Below, in pieces: positions 38,710 to 46,776 of a stretch of 64,000 nt of DNA. Origin of the DNA: Dickeya fangzhongdai. GTDB taxonomy: Bacteria; Pseudomonadota; Gammaproteobacteria; Enterobacterales; Enterobacteriaceae. The notes under the pieces were generated by a model. The model was not told the DNA's origin. It did no database searches and saw only the letters and a list, made by a program, of their open reading frames with translations. The stretch is from positions 1,550,001 to 1,614,000 of the forward strand of contig NZ_CP025003.1 of NCBI RefSeq assembly GCF_002812485.1. The letters are read 5' to 3'. The position numbers and the translations under genes were made by a program. The stretch's first letter is position 1. Every line of letters starts with the position of its first letter.

Positions 38710-39045
38710 ATGCAAAATCCTTTTACGGCATCATGGAGCCGGAACGGTAATCTTTTATGTCACGGTCACTGGATCATTGATTATCTGGGGCGTGAGTTTG
38801 AATTACCGGAGAAATACTGCGAGCAGCATCTGGGAACACTGGGGATTTATTCGGTGATTGACCCGGATGATGAGCTTTACCGGGACGGGCTGGATGAAGA
38901 TGACTGGATTCTGGAAAACGTCGATTGGCTGGCGGACTGTTTCGAACAGCATCAGGTGCCGATTGAAGAGTGTTATTTCCGCTTTTTCTATCAGGCCGTC
39001 AATCCGCAGGACTGGCGTTGCACCAGCTGCGCCGGGTGCATGTGA
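38710..39045 (+). CDS. Hypothetical protein adjoining an ERIC element
   Basis: A 111-residue acidic protein (PDDELYRDGLDEDDWILENVDWLADCF) with two aromatic-rich ends and a Cys-rich C-terminus (CTSCAGC). I do not recognise a family. The ATG has no Shine-Dalgarno: ERIC ends at 38702 and only TAGATAATC-type sequence precedes. Codon use is normal, so it may be a real gene whose original 5' region was replaced. Convergent with luxR. Confidence 0.5.
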   Translation: MQNPFTASWSRNGNLLCHGHWIIDYLGREFELPEKYCEQHLGTLGIYSVIDPDDELYRDGLDEDDWILENVDWLADCFEQHQVPIEECYFRFFYQAVNPQDWRCTSCAGCM

Positions 39046-39066
39046 CGGTGCCGTGACGCGGCGGCG

Positions 39067-39867
39067 TTACAGCAGCCGATAATGCATCGCCCGCACCACT
39101 GCCTGTACGCGGTTGCTGGCGCCGAGCTTGCGGGCGGCGTTGTTGAGGTGCAGATTGACGGTCGCCAGCGAACGGTGCAGTTTGCGGGCGATCTCCTTGG
39201 CGGTCAGTCCTTCCGCCGACCAGGCCAGACACTCCTGCTCGCGCGGGCTAAGATGCACGTGGCGGCAAAGGTACCAGGCTTGGTCAAACAGCGGGAACAC
39301 CTGTTCCTGAAAGGTATGGGCCAGCAGCCCCATACGCGCCAGCACCGTCTCGATCTCGCTGTCGGTATCAAGCCCGGTATGAATAGCGGTCACGGTGACG
39401 AAGCCGCCTTTCGGCAGGTGCATCGGCACGGTGACGCCGCACAGCATATTATGGTCCTGCATATAGTGGGAAACCGGGCGGTGCTGTTCGTTCAGCACCC
39501 GGCGCAGCGAGGTGTTCTCCGGGCGACAGTAGGACCAGGTGAACGGCGCGCAGCTGTCGAGGGCGTGGATCTGTACCGGGTCTACCTGGTAGTAGCCGCT
39601 CTGGCACCATAGCGACACCATGTCATCCGGCACATTGCGGGTGCGCAGCAGGGACGGGGTGATCAATTCGCCGTCCAGCGAACGCGGAACCGGCGTGTAG
39701 TCGTAAATCAGCGCGTCAAACCCCAGTTGCCGCACGTCGTCGTACAACCGTTCGAAGGCCGGTTCAAATGCCGCCGCTCCGCGATGGTCGCTGTCGGCCA
39801 GCCCCACGGCGGTTCCTCCACGGGGGGCGACGTCTATTTTCCTGCTCACGGCTGTTTTTTCGCTCAC
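39067..39867 (-). CDS. LuxR-family solo regulator, OryR/PipR (plant-signal) type
   Basis: A LuxR-type regulator with an autoinducer-binding domain (residues ~40-190) and a C-terminal LuxR helix-turn-helix (LSPREQECLAWSAEGLTAKEIARKLHRSLATVNLHLNNAARKLG). Aligned on the conserved Asp-Pro (DPV), the positions equal to Trp57 and Tyr61 of TraR are Met (M83) and Trp (W87). This W57M/Y61W pair marks the subfamily of plant-associated LuxR solos that do not sense AHLs. There is no luxI gene in the window. GTG 39867 has GGGAGG six bases upstream; GTG 39807 (GGAGGA) and GTG 39897 are alternatives. It is flanked by pip and a peptide ABC transporter. Confidence 0.88.
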   Translation of the reverse strand: MSEKTAVSRKIDVAPRGGTAVGLADSDHRGAAAFEPAFERLYDDVRQLGFDALIYDYTPVPRSLDGELITPSLLRTRNVPDDMVSLWCQSGYYQVDPVQIHALDSCAPFTWSYCRPENTSLRRVLNEQHRPVSHYMQDHNMLCGVTVPMHLPKGGFVTVTAIHTGLDTDSEIETVLARMGLLAHTFQEQVFPLFDQAWYLCRHVHLSPREQECLAWSAEGLTAKEIARKLHRSLATVNLHLNNAARKLGASNRVQAVVRAMHYRLL

Positions 39868-40137
39868 GGCTGCCCTCCCGCTTACGGCATGGATCACGAC
39901 ACAATCCGACGTTTATCTCCTGAGTTAATGCAATTTGGGTGCCAGTTGGCTACACGCAAAAACTAGCATTTTTACTAACTACCCAGCGCGGTGAGTGACC
40001 GCTAGCGTAAATGCCAGTGCCGGATTAAGGCGGTGTTAATTGAGGCTTTTATGCGCCAGTGTCACGACTATCGAGCTGTTGTTTCCCGTCGGCGTGCTTG
40101 CGCCGTTCCGGTTCCGATAACGCCGTCGCCGGGCAGA

Positions 40138-40156
40138 CTGCACTGTTTATGTGCAG
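40138..40156. promoter_or_regulatory. 19-bp inverted repeat upstream of the peptide ABC operon
   Basis: CTGCAC (40138-40143) and GTGCAG (40151-40156) are perfect arms around TGTTTAT, 18 bases before the ATG at 40175. Size and symmetry are those of a lux-type box, but the position is late for a promoter element, so it is only a candidate site for the divergently encoded LuxR protein. A 10-bp GCCAGTTGGC palindrome lies at 39941-39950. Confidence 0.4.
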
Positions 40157-40174
40157 CGCAGTGGGGGAAATAAC

Positions 40175-41113
40175 ATGCACCGTTACCGATTTTTATTGCT
40201 GCGTCCGTTGCAGATGCTGCCGGTGCTGTTCGGCATCAGTCTGATCACCTTTCTGCTGGTACGGGCCATTCCCGGCGACCCGGCGCGTCTGCTGCTGGGC
40301 ATTCGCAGCACGCCGGACGCCATCGCCCGCATTCGTGCGCAGTACGGCCTGGATGAGCCGGTCTGGCTGCAGTATTTCTACTTTCTGCGCAATCTGCTGC
40401 ACGGCGAAATGGGGCGCTCCATCGTCTACAAAATCGATACCCTGCCGCTGGTGGCGTCCCGGGTGGAGCCGACGCTGCTGCTGGTGCTGGGCAGTGTGCT
40501 GATTGCCCTGTCGCTGGCTGTTGTGCTGGCGACGCTGGCGGCCCGGTATCACGGCGGGCTGACGGATCAGCTCATTCGATTGGTGTCTACCGCCGGGCTG
40601 GGGTTTCCCGCGTTCTGGTTGGGGATCATGCTGATTCTGTTGTTCAGCCTGCGGCTAGGCTGGTTTCCGGTGTCGGGCTACGGCAGCAGTTGGGCCGAGC
40701 GGCTGCATCATCTGTTTCTGCCGTGCCTGACGGTGGCGCTGGCGTTATCGGCGGTGCTGACCCGCAACCTGCGCGCCAGCCTGCTGGCGGAACTCAAGAG
40801 CGATTATGTGGTGGCGGCACGCGCCCGCGGCCAGCCGGAGCGGCGGATTTTCTGGCGGCATGTGGTGCCGAATTCGCTGGTACCGACGCTCAATCTGCTG
40901 GCGGTGAATATCGGCTGGCTGATTGGCGGCACGGTGGTGATCGAAAGCGTGTTCGCACTGCCTGGCATGGGGCAACTGCTGGTTCGGGCGATTTTCAGCC
41001 GCGATTACATGGTGGTGCAGGGCGTGGTGATGCTGTTTGCCGTCGCCACCGTGACGGTCAACCTGCTGGCCGACCTGCTGACGGTGGCGCTGGATCCGAG
41101 GATTCGTCTATGA
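40175..41113 (+). CDS. Peptide ABC transporter permease, DppB-like
   Basis: A 312-residue inner-membrane permease with six helices. It opens with LPVLFGISLITFLLVRAIPGDPAR, the DppB/OppB-family signature, and has the EAA-type loop DYVVAARARGQPERRIFWRHVVPNSLVP near residue 207. The ATG at 40175 follows GGGGGA; the GTG at 40151 is less likely. The first gene of a five-gene transporter operon, divergent from luxR. Overlaps the next gene as ATGA. Confidence 0.92.
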   Translation: MHRYRFLLLRPLQMLPVLFGISLITFLLVRAIPGDPARLLLGIRSTPDAIARIRAQYGLDEPVWLQYFYFLRNLLHGEMGRSIVYKIDTLPLVASRVEPTLLLVLGSVLIALSLAVVLATLAARYHGGLTDQLIRLVSTAGLGFPAFWLGIMLILLFSLRLGWFPVSGYGSSWAERLHHLFLPCLTVALALSAVLTRNLRASLLAELKSDYVVAARARGQPERRIFWRHVVPNSLVPTLNLLAVNIGWLIGGTVVIESVFALPGMGQLLVRAIFSRDYMVVQGVVMLFAVATVTVNLLADLLTVALDPRIRL

Positions 41114-41967
41114 GCCGGGTTTCGTCTTTCACATTCTTCCCGCGTTTTGCCGCGGCGCGCTGGCGGTTCCGCCAGCCTGCGCTGCTGGCCGGCACGCTGA
41201 TTCTGCTGTGCTGGGTTTTGCTGGCGCTACTGGCGCCGTGGGTAGCCCCGTTCGACCCGATAGCGCAGGACCCGTCGGTCAGTCTGCAGCCGCCGGGCGG
41301 CGCCTACCTGTTCGGCACCGACAACTACGGCCGCGACATTTTCTCGCGCGTGGTGTGGGCCAGCCGTATCGACCTGCAAATCAGTCTGTTGGGGGTGTTG
41401 TTCCCATTTTGCATCGGCACCCTGCTGGGTGCGCTGTCGGGTTACCTCGGCGGCCTGACCGACACCCTGGTGATGCGGGTGATCGACGTGGTGCTGGCGT
41501 TCCCGTTTCTGGTGCTGATGCTGGCGATTATCGCGGTGCTGGGGCCGGGGCTGATGAGCTTCTATATCGCGATGGCGATGGTGGGGTGGGTGTCCTACGC
41601 CCGGCTGGTGCGCTCGCAGGTGCTGACGCTCCGCCAGCGCGACTACATTCTGGCGGCCCGCAGCCTGGGCTACAGCCACTGGCGGGTGCTGTTCGTCCAC
41701 CTGTTGCCGAACGCGCTGACCAGTTCGCTGGTGTTTGCGATGTCCGACTGTGTGCTGGTGTTGCTCAGCGGCGCGGCCATCAGCTATCTCGGGCTGGGGG
41801 TGCAGCCACCGCTGGCGGAGTGGGGCGTGATGGTGGCGGAAGGGCAGAGCTTTATCACCACGGCATGGTGGATGACCACCTTTCCCGGCCTGGCGATCGT
41901 GCTGCTGGCGATGGGCTTTAGCCTGCTGGCGGACGGTCTGGGCGATCGACTGGGAGCACGGCCATGA
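41110..41967 (+). CDS. Peptide ABC transporter permease, DppC-like
   Basis: A 285-residue second permease. HLFGTDNYGRDIFSRVVWASRIDL-type sequence (here YLFGTDNYGRDIFSR) is the DppC/OppC hallmark, and DYILAARSLGYSHWRVLFVHLLPN is the EAA loop contacting the ATPase. The ATG overlaps the previous stop. Together with DppB-like it forms the membrane channel. Confidence 0.92.
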   Translation: MSRVSSFTFFPRFAAARWRFRQPALLAGTLILLCWVLLALLAPWVAPFDPIAQDPSVSLQPPGGAYLFGTDNYGRDIFSRVVWASRIDLQISLLGVLFPFCIGTLLGALSGYLGGLTDTLVMRVIDVVLAFPFLVLMLAIIAVLGPGLMSFYIAMAMVGWVSYARLVRSQVLTLRQRDYILAARSLGYSHWRVLFVHLLPNALTSSLVFAMSDCVLVLLSGAAISYLGLGVQPPLAEWGVMVAEGQSFITTAWWMTTFPGLAIVLLAMGFSLLADGLGDRLGARP

Positions 41968-42935
41968 CGCTGCTGAATGTACGGGGGCTGACGCTGGAAA
42001 ACCGTCAAGGAATCCGGCTGGTGGATGCGGTCTCCTTCACCTTGCAGAAAGGGGAAATGCTGGGGTTGGTGGGCGAATCCGGCTCCGGCAAGACCCTGAC
42101 CTGCCGGGCGCTGATGCGGCTGTTGCCGGGCGCGGGGCTGCATATCGCCGCCGGCGAGGCGTGGCTCAACGGTCAGGATGTGATGCAACTGAGCGACGCG
42201 CAGATGACAACCGTGCGCGGGCGACAGCTGGGGATGATTTTTCAGAATCCGTCCAGCCATCTCAATCCGGTGATGACCATCGGCGAGCAGATTGCCGAAA
42301 GTCGGCGTCTGCATTTCGGCAGCAGTCGACGCGCGGCGCGCGATGAGGCCGTCGCGCTGTTGCAGCAGGTCGGTATCCCCGACCCGGTACGGCGGGCCGG
42401 CAATTATCCGCACGAGTTTTCCGGCGGCATGCGGCAGCGAGCGATGATCGCCGTGGCGCTGGCCTGCGAACCGCAGATCCTGATCGCCGACGAGCCGACC
42501 ACCGCGCTGGATGTCACGGTGCAGATGCAGATCCTGAGGTTGCTGGCGCAACTGCGCGAGCAACTGGGCATCGCCATCATCATGATCACCCACGATTTGG
42601 GCGTGGTGGCGCAGACCTGCGACCGCATGGCGGTGATGTACGGCGGCCGCCTGTGCGAGCTGGGGGAGAAGCGGGCGCTGCTGTCTTCGCCGCGCCACCC
42701 CTATACCCGCGCGCTGATTGCGTGCCAGCCGATGCAGGCGGGCGACAGCGGGCCGTTGCGTACGTTGCCCGGCCAGCCGCCGTTGCCGGAACAGTTCGTC
42801 GACGGGTGCCGGTTTGAGCCGCGCTGTGCGCGGGCGGGCGAGCGTTGCCAGCGGCAGACGCCGCCGCTGGACGGTACGGCGCGGCAACTGGCGTGCCATT
42901 ACCCGTTGACGGAACATGAAGGAGAGGCCGGATGA
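41964..42935 (+). CDS. Peptide ABC transporter ATP-binding protein, DppD-like
   Basis: A 323-residue ATPase. Walker A is GESGSGKT (residues 37-44), the Q-loop is [11 protein letters not shown], the signature is FSGGMRQR, Walker B is [12 protein letters not shown] and the H-loop His is in ITHDLGVVA. The C-terminal oligopeptide-transporter extension with CRFEPRC(A)RAGERC is present and usually binds an iron-sulphur cluster. Overlaps both neighbours. Confidence 0.93.
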   Translation: MTLLNVRGLTLENRQGIRLVDAVSFTLQKGEMLGLVGESGSGKTLTCRALMRLLPGAGLHIAAGEAWLNGQDVMQLSDAQMTTVRGRQLGMIFQNPSSHLNPVMTIGEQIAESRRLHFGSSRRAARDEAVALLQQVGIPDPVRRAGNYPHEFSGGMRQRAMIAVALACEPQILIADEPTTALDVTVQMQILRLLAQLREQLGIAIIMITHDLGVVAQTCDRMAVMYGGRLCELGEKRALLSSPRHPYTRALIACQPMQAGDSGPLRTLPGQPPLPEQFVDGCRFEPRCARAGERCQRQTPPLDGTARQLACHYPLTEHEGEAG

Positions 42936-44020
42936 GTGGACTGATATACCCGCTGCTGGAGGCGGAAGAGATTGACGTGACGTTCCCGGTATCGGGCCGC
43001 TTTCCGTGGCAAAAACGCGAAGTGCGGGCGGTCAACGGCGTCAGTTTGCAGATTGCTCCCGGCGAAACCCTCGGGCTGGTGGGTGAGTCCGGCAGCGGCA
43101 AGAGCACGCTGGGCCGTGCTCTGTTGCAACTGGAGACGTTAAAGCGCGGCCGGGTGCGTTTCAACGGCATTCCGGTCAGCGATGGCCTGCACAGCGACGT
43201 AGCCCGCTTACGGCAAGAGACGGCGATGATTTTTCAAGACCCGTTTTCCTCGCTCAATCCGCGCCAGACGTTGTTCCAGAGCATCGCCGAGGTGCTGAAA
43301 GTCCATAAACGGTTATCTCCCGCCGTCACTGCCGAGCGCGTCAGCCAGTTGCTGTCCATGGTGGGACTACGGCCGGAGCACGGCCGGCGCTACCCGCATG
43401 ACCTGAGCGGCGGGCAGTGTCAGCGCGCCGGGATTGCCCGCGCGCTGGCGCTGGAGCCGCAGCTGGTGGTGGCGGACGAGTGCGTGTCGGCGCTGGATGT
43501 GTCGATTCAGGGGCAGATCATCAACCTGTTGATGTCGCTGCGCGAACAGATGGGGCTGGCGATGATCTTTATCGCGCACGATCTGGCGGTGGTGCGGCGG
43601 CTGTGCGATCGGGTGGCGGTCATGTATCTCGGGCGCATTGTAGAAGAAGGGCCGACCGAGGCGGTGTTCAGCCAGCCGCAGCATCCGTACACCGCCGCGC
43701 TGATCGCCGCCATTCCCGATATCGATCCTGACCGTTCACTGCCGGCCACCGGCCTGATGGGCGAACCGCGCAGCCCGCTGGCGCTGCCTTCCGGCTGCGC
43801 GTTTCACCCGCGCTGCGTGCATGCCATCGCGGCGTGCCGGCAGGAAACGCCGCCGTTGCGAGCGCAGGGGCGTCAGTATTCAGCCTGCCTGCGGGCCGGC
43901 GACATCGCGTTTTGCCCCACGGCGCCAGCCGACGCCGTGGGAGCCGTTTCCGCGGACTTTTCCGCTTCCACTCGCATTCCAATCGTATCAACAGGGGAGT
44001 CGTGCCATGAAAATGTATAA
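42932..44020 (+). CDS. Peptide ABC transporter ATP-binding protein, DppF-like
   Basis: A 362-residue second ATPase. It has Walker A GESGSGKS, IFQDPFSSLNPRQT, signature LSGGQCQR and Walker B with LVVADECVSALD, in which Cys replaces the common Pro of DEP. The C-terminal CAFHPRCVHAIAAC motif is the usual Cys-rich extension, followed by about 40 extra residues. The C-terminus overlaps the start of the binding protein by 14 bases. Confidence 0.92.
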   Translation: MSGLIYPLLEAEEIDVTFPVSGRFPWQKREVRAVNGVSLQIAPGETLGLVGESGSGKSTLGRALLQLETLKRGRVRFNGIPVSDGLHSDVARLRQETAMIFQDPFSSLNPRQTLFQSIAEVLKVHKRLSPAVTAERVSQLLSMVGLRPEHGRRYPHDLSGGQCQRAGIARALALEPQLVVADECVSALDVSIQGQIINLLMSLREQMGLAMIFIAHDLAVVRRLCDRVAVMYLGRIVEEGPTEAVFSQPQHPYTAALIAAIPDIDPDRSLPATGLMGEPRSPLALPSGCAFHPRCVHAIAACRQETPPLRAQGRQYSACLRAGDIAFCPTAPADAVGAVSADFSASTRIPIVSTGESCHENV

Positions 44021-45521
44021 GCGCAATGTGGCGGCCGCCAGCGTGTTGCTGGCGCTCAGTCTGGTCAGCGAACTGGCGCAGGCGGCCGGGATTCTCACCA
44101 TCGGACGGCGTGAGGACAGCACCACCTTCGACCCGATTAAATCGGCGCAGAACGCTGATAACTGGGTGTTCTCGAACGTGTTCGACGTGCTGATTCGGGT
44201 GGATAAAACCGGCACCAAACTGGAGCCGGGGCTGGCGCAGAGCTGGACGGTGTCGCCGGACGGCACGGTGTACACCTTCACGCTGCGCGAGGCGCGCTTT
44301 TCCGACGGCTCGCCGGTAACGGCGCAGGACGCCGTGTTCAGCCTGACCCGTATCCGCGACAGCAAGGAGTCGTTGTGGCGCGACTCTTACAGCATCATCG
44401 ATAAGCTGGCGGCGCCGGATGCGCATACGCTGGTCGTAACGCTGAAATCGCCTTCCGCGCCGTTCCTGTCGCAACTGGCGCTGCCAAACGCCTCGGTGCT
44501 GCCGGAAAAAATCGTCCACAGCCTGGGTGAAGAAACCTTTGCCGAGAGGCCGATAGGTTCTGGCGCGTTTGTCATTAAATCCTGGGCGCGCGGCGATAGG
44601 ATCGTGCTGGCGAAAAATCCCTATTACTGGCAGGCGGACCACGTCAACCTGGACGGGGTGGAGTGGCAAACCATTCCGGACGACAACACCCGTATGCTGA
44701 AGGTGCAGGCCGGCGAACTGGATGCCGCGCTGTCGGTGCCGTTCTCGCGCATCGTTTCGCTGCAGAAGGACCCGAATCTGAAGGTGGTGCTGGATCCATC
44801 CACCCGTGAGGACAGTCTGCTGATTAACCATTCCCACGGGCTGCTCGGCAAGGTGGAGGTCCGTCAGGCGTTGGATTACGCGATTGATAAAAGCGCTATC
44901 GTTAAGACCGTGACGTTCAACTACGGCTCGGTCGCCAATTCGTATATTCCGAAAGGGGCGCTCTATTACTACGCCGACAACCTGCAGCGCCCGTACGATC
45001 CGCAAAAAGCCAAACAGATGCTGAAAGCGGCGGGCGCGTCCGATCTAACGCTGAATTATGTGGTCAACGCCGGGGATGAAGTGGATGAACAGATCGCCGT
45101 ACTACTGCAACAGCAACTGGCGAAAGCCGGGGTCACCGTCAATCTGCAAAAGGTCGACCCCAGCCAGAGCTGGAGCATGCTGATAGCGGGCGATTTTGAC
45201 ATCTCGGTCAACTATTGGACCAACGACATTCTGGACCCGGACCAGAAAACCACCTTCGTGCTCGGCCACGACAGCAACATGAACTACATGACCCGTTATC
45301 AGAATGACCAGGTCAAAGCGCTGGTGGCGGCGGCGCGGGTGGAAATGGACCCGAAAAAGCGTGAGCAGATGTACATCGACCTGCAGAAGATGGCCAAGGA
45401 CGACGCCAACTGGATCGATCTCTACTACAGCCCGTACCGTAACGTCACGCGCAAGAACATCAGCGGCTTCTACCAAAACCCGCTGGGACGTTTCTTCCTG
45501 GAAGATACGGTGAAGGGGTAA
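44007..45521 (+). CDS. Peptide ABC transporter substrate-binding protein, DppA/OppA family
   Basis: A 504-residue periplasmic binding protein of the SBP_bac_5 family. A signal peptide (VAAASVLLALSLVSELAQA, cleavage about residue 26) is followed by TIGRREDSTTFDPIKSAQNADNW, the peptide/nickel-binding motif region, LEPGLAQSWTVSPDGTVYTFTLREARFSDGSPVTAQDAVFSL and FIGSGAFVIKSW-like (GSGAFVIKSW). It should deliver peptides or a plant-derived ligand to the permeases. AGGGGAG precedes the ATG at 44007; a longer frame lies inside dppF. Confidence 0.92.
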   Translation: MKMYKRNVAAASVLLALSLVSELAQAAGILTIGRREDSTTFDPIKSAQNADNWVFSNVFDVLIRVDKTGTKLEPGLAQSWTVSPDGTVYTFTLREARFSDGSPVTAQDAVFSLTRIRDSKESLWRDSYSIIDKLAAPDAHTLVVTLKSPSAPFLSQLALPNASVLPEKIVHSLGEETFAERPIGSGAFVIKSWARGDRIVLAKNPYYWQADHVNLDGVEWQTIPDDNTRMLKVQAGELDAALSVPFSRIVSLQKDPNLKVVLDPSTREDSLLINHSHGLLGKVEVRQALDYAIDKSAIVKTVTFNYGSVANSYIPKGALYYYADNLQRPYDPQKAKQMLKAAGASDLTLNYVVNAGDEVDEQIAVLLQQQLAKAGVTVNLQKVDPSQSWSMLIAGDFDISVNYWTNDILDPDQKTTFVLGHDSNMNYMTRYQNDQVKALVAAARVEMDPKKREQMYIDLQKMAKDDANWIDLYYSPYRNVTRKNISGFYQNPLGRFFLEDTVKG

Positions 45522-45527
45522 AGTTAA

Positions 45528-45554
45528 CCGCTCCCGTTAACCGGGAGCGGCTTT
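45528..45554 (+). terminator. Terminator after the peptide ABC operon
   Basis: CCGCTCCCG (45528-45536) pairs with CGGGAGCGG (45542-45550), loop TTAAC, then C and TTT. The direct repeat of the downstream cassette begins inside this T run. Confidence 0.88.
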
Positions 45555-45788
45555 ATTGTCAGCTTTAAACCACCTCCTCGGGAGGTAGTGATTGTTCCTG
45601 TGAGGCTATAGCCTGAAGAAAGCCGATGCGTAAATGTTTCATCTTACACTTGGATGATTCAGAGAGGCTGTGCGGTTTTTTCCTCAGTAATGCATTCGAG
45701 AAGAAGGCTAAAGAGTGGCGAATAAATATTTTGTGCCCCCTTTCAGGGAGCTACATCAAAGCTGCCTTCTCTGAAGGCGGATTTTTAC
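45552..45788. repeat. 237-bp direct repeat, left copy
   Basis: About 97 percent identical (seven differences by eye) to 46540-46776, at a constant offset of 988 bases. It contains an ACCACCTCC/GGAGGTAGT hairpin, an AGGCTATAGCCT palindrome, a CCCCCT/AGGGAG arm and a decayed copy of the terminator at the right end. It flanks the small exported-protein gene. Confidence 0.95.
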
Positions 45789-45801
45789 CTCCGGAGGACT
45801 G

Positions 45802-45861
45802 ATGGCAATCGTTTATGAGGTCAACAACAGGTTATTTCAAATGCACAATTTGCGGATATAA
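45802..45861 (+). other. 19-codon open frame with good ribosome site, possible vestige
   Basis: ATG at 45802 preceded by GGAGGA, reading MAIVYEVNNRLFQMHNLRI and a stop. It is too short to judge. It may be the remnant of a gene lost when the flanking cassette was formed, or a leader. From 45862 to 45946 the sequence is AT-rich and holds the promoter and RBS of the next gene. Confidence 0.25.
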
Positions 45862-45946
45862 AAAACTATCAGAGCATGGATAAATGAATATTTTTTATAA
45901 AATCAGTTATCATCAAAATAAGTCTAACAAGCAATAAGGATGTAAC

Positions 45947-46450
45947 GTGAAGCGTTCGAGTTTTGTAAAAATTATTTTTGCAGCAATGATTTTTATCTCT
46001 CCGTTCACCCATGCAGAGTGGATGACCAAGGTCGATGATGATGTTTTTTCGGGCGGTCATAAGGCCGTGATGATGGGTAGCTTGGGTAACTCATCCTCAC
46101 TTGTGATTTTTGACTGCACAAAGGGAAAAGCCTCTATTGCCTATGCAGAGGCGGACAAGACATCTAACAACCCTGATTTCCCTGCTGATCTGATTATCAA
46201 GATTGATGGTAATGATCCCATAAAGTTTGACGCGATGATTTCCCGACGAAATGACAAGACTATCCAGGTCGGATCCGATGATATGGATAAAGTCACTCAG
46301 GTGCTTAAATTGCTCAAAACTGCCAAATCAAAATTTTTAGTCGGAATCCAGACAAAAGATGGTGGACACCAGTCCTCCTTCTCCGGCGGAGTATCCGGTT
46401 CAACTAATTCAGTTAATAGTTTTGCTAGTGCCTGTGAATTAAGTATCTGA
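45947..46450 (+). CDS. Small exported protein of unknown function
   Basis: A 167-residue protein starting at GTG after AAGGATG. It has a signal peptide (MKRSSFVKIIFAAMIFISPFTHA, cleavage about residue 23), a mature part with FDCTKGKASIAYAEAD and a C-terminal ASACELSI; two Cys could form a disulphide in the periplasm. It is AT-richer than its neighbours and ends in its own terminator. I recognise no family. Because 237-bp direct repeats flank it, it is likely a recently acquired or deletable cassette. Confidence 0.7.
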   Translation: MKRSSFVKIIFAAMIFISPFTHAEWMTKVDDDVFSGGHKAVMMGSLGNSSSLVIFDCTKGKASIAYAEADKTSNNPDFPADLIIKIDGNDPIKFDAMISRRNDKTIQVGSDDMDKVTQVLKLLKTAKSKFLVGIQTKDGGHQSSFSGGVSGSTNSVNSFASACELSI

Positions 46451-46519
46451 TCATCTTGCTGCGATATTTTGCCATTCCTGCGGTAGGAAACGTTACAGTG
46501 AGACAAAATCTTTAGACAG

Positions 46520-46542
46520 ACCCGCCACTCGGCGGGTTTTTT
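46520..46542 (+). terminator. Terminator after the cassette gene
   Basis: ACCCGCC (46520-46526) pairs with GGCGGGT (46531-46537), loop ACTC, then a T run. The right direct repeat starts in that run, mirroring the left side. Confidence 0.9.
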
Positions 46543-46776
46543 ATTGTCAGCTTTAAACCACCTCCTCGGGAGGTGGTGATTGTTCCTGTGAGGCTATAGC
46601 CTGAAGAAAGCCGATGCGTAAATGTTTCATCTTACACTTGGATGATTCAGAGAGGCAGTGAGGTTTTTTCCTCGGTAATGCATTCGAGAAGAAGGCTAAA
46701 GAGTGGCGAATAAATATTTTGTGCCCCCTTTCAGGGGGCTACATCAAAGCCGCCTTCTCTGAAGGCGGCTTTTTAC
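46540..46776. repeat. 237-bp direct repeat, right copy
   Basis: The better-preserved copy. The ACCACCTCC/GGAGGTGGT stem (9 bp, loop TCG), the CCCCCT/AGGGGG stem and the terminator hairpin are all perfect. It ends one base before the amn stop codon. With the left copy it brackets 45789-46539. Confidence 0.95.
46747..46774. terminator. Bidirectional terminator between the cassette and amn
   Basis: AAGCCGCCTTC (46747-46757) and GAAGGCGGCTT (46761-46771) make an 11-bp stem with loop TCT; T run on + strand to 46774. On the - strand it follows amn by a few bases and would also act there, aided by the CCCCCT/AGGGGG stem. Confidence 0.88.

Noticed and set aside
39067..39867. Calling the LuxR protein the AHL receptor ExpR
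   Set aside because: No luxI/expI gene is next to it and the two key AHL-contact residues are substituted.
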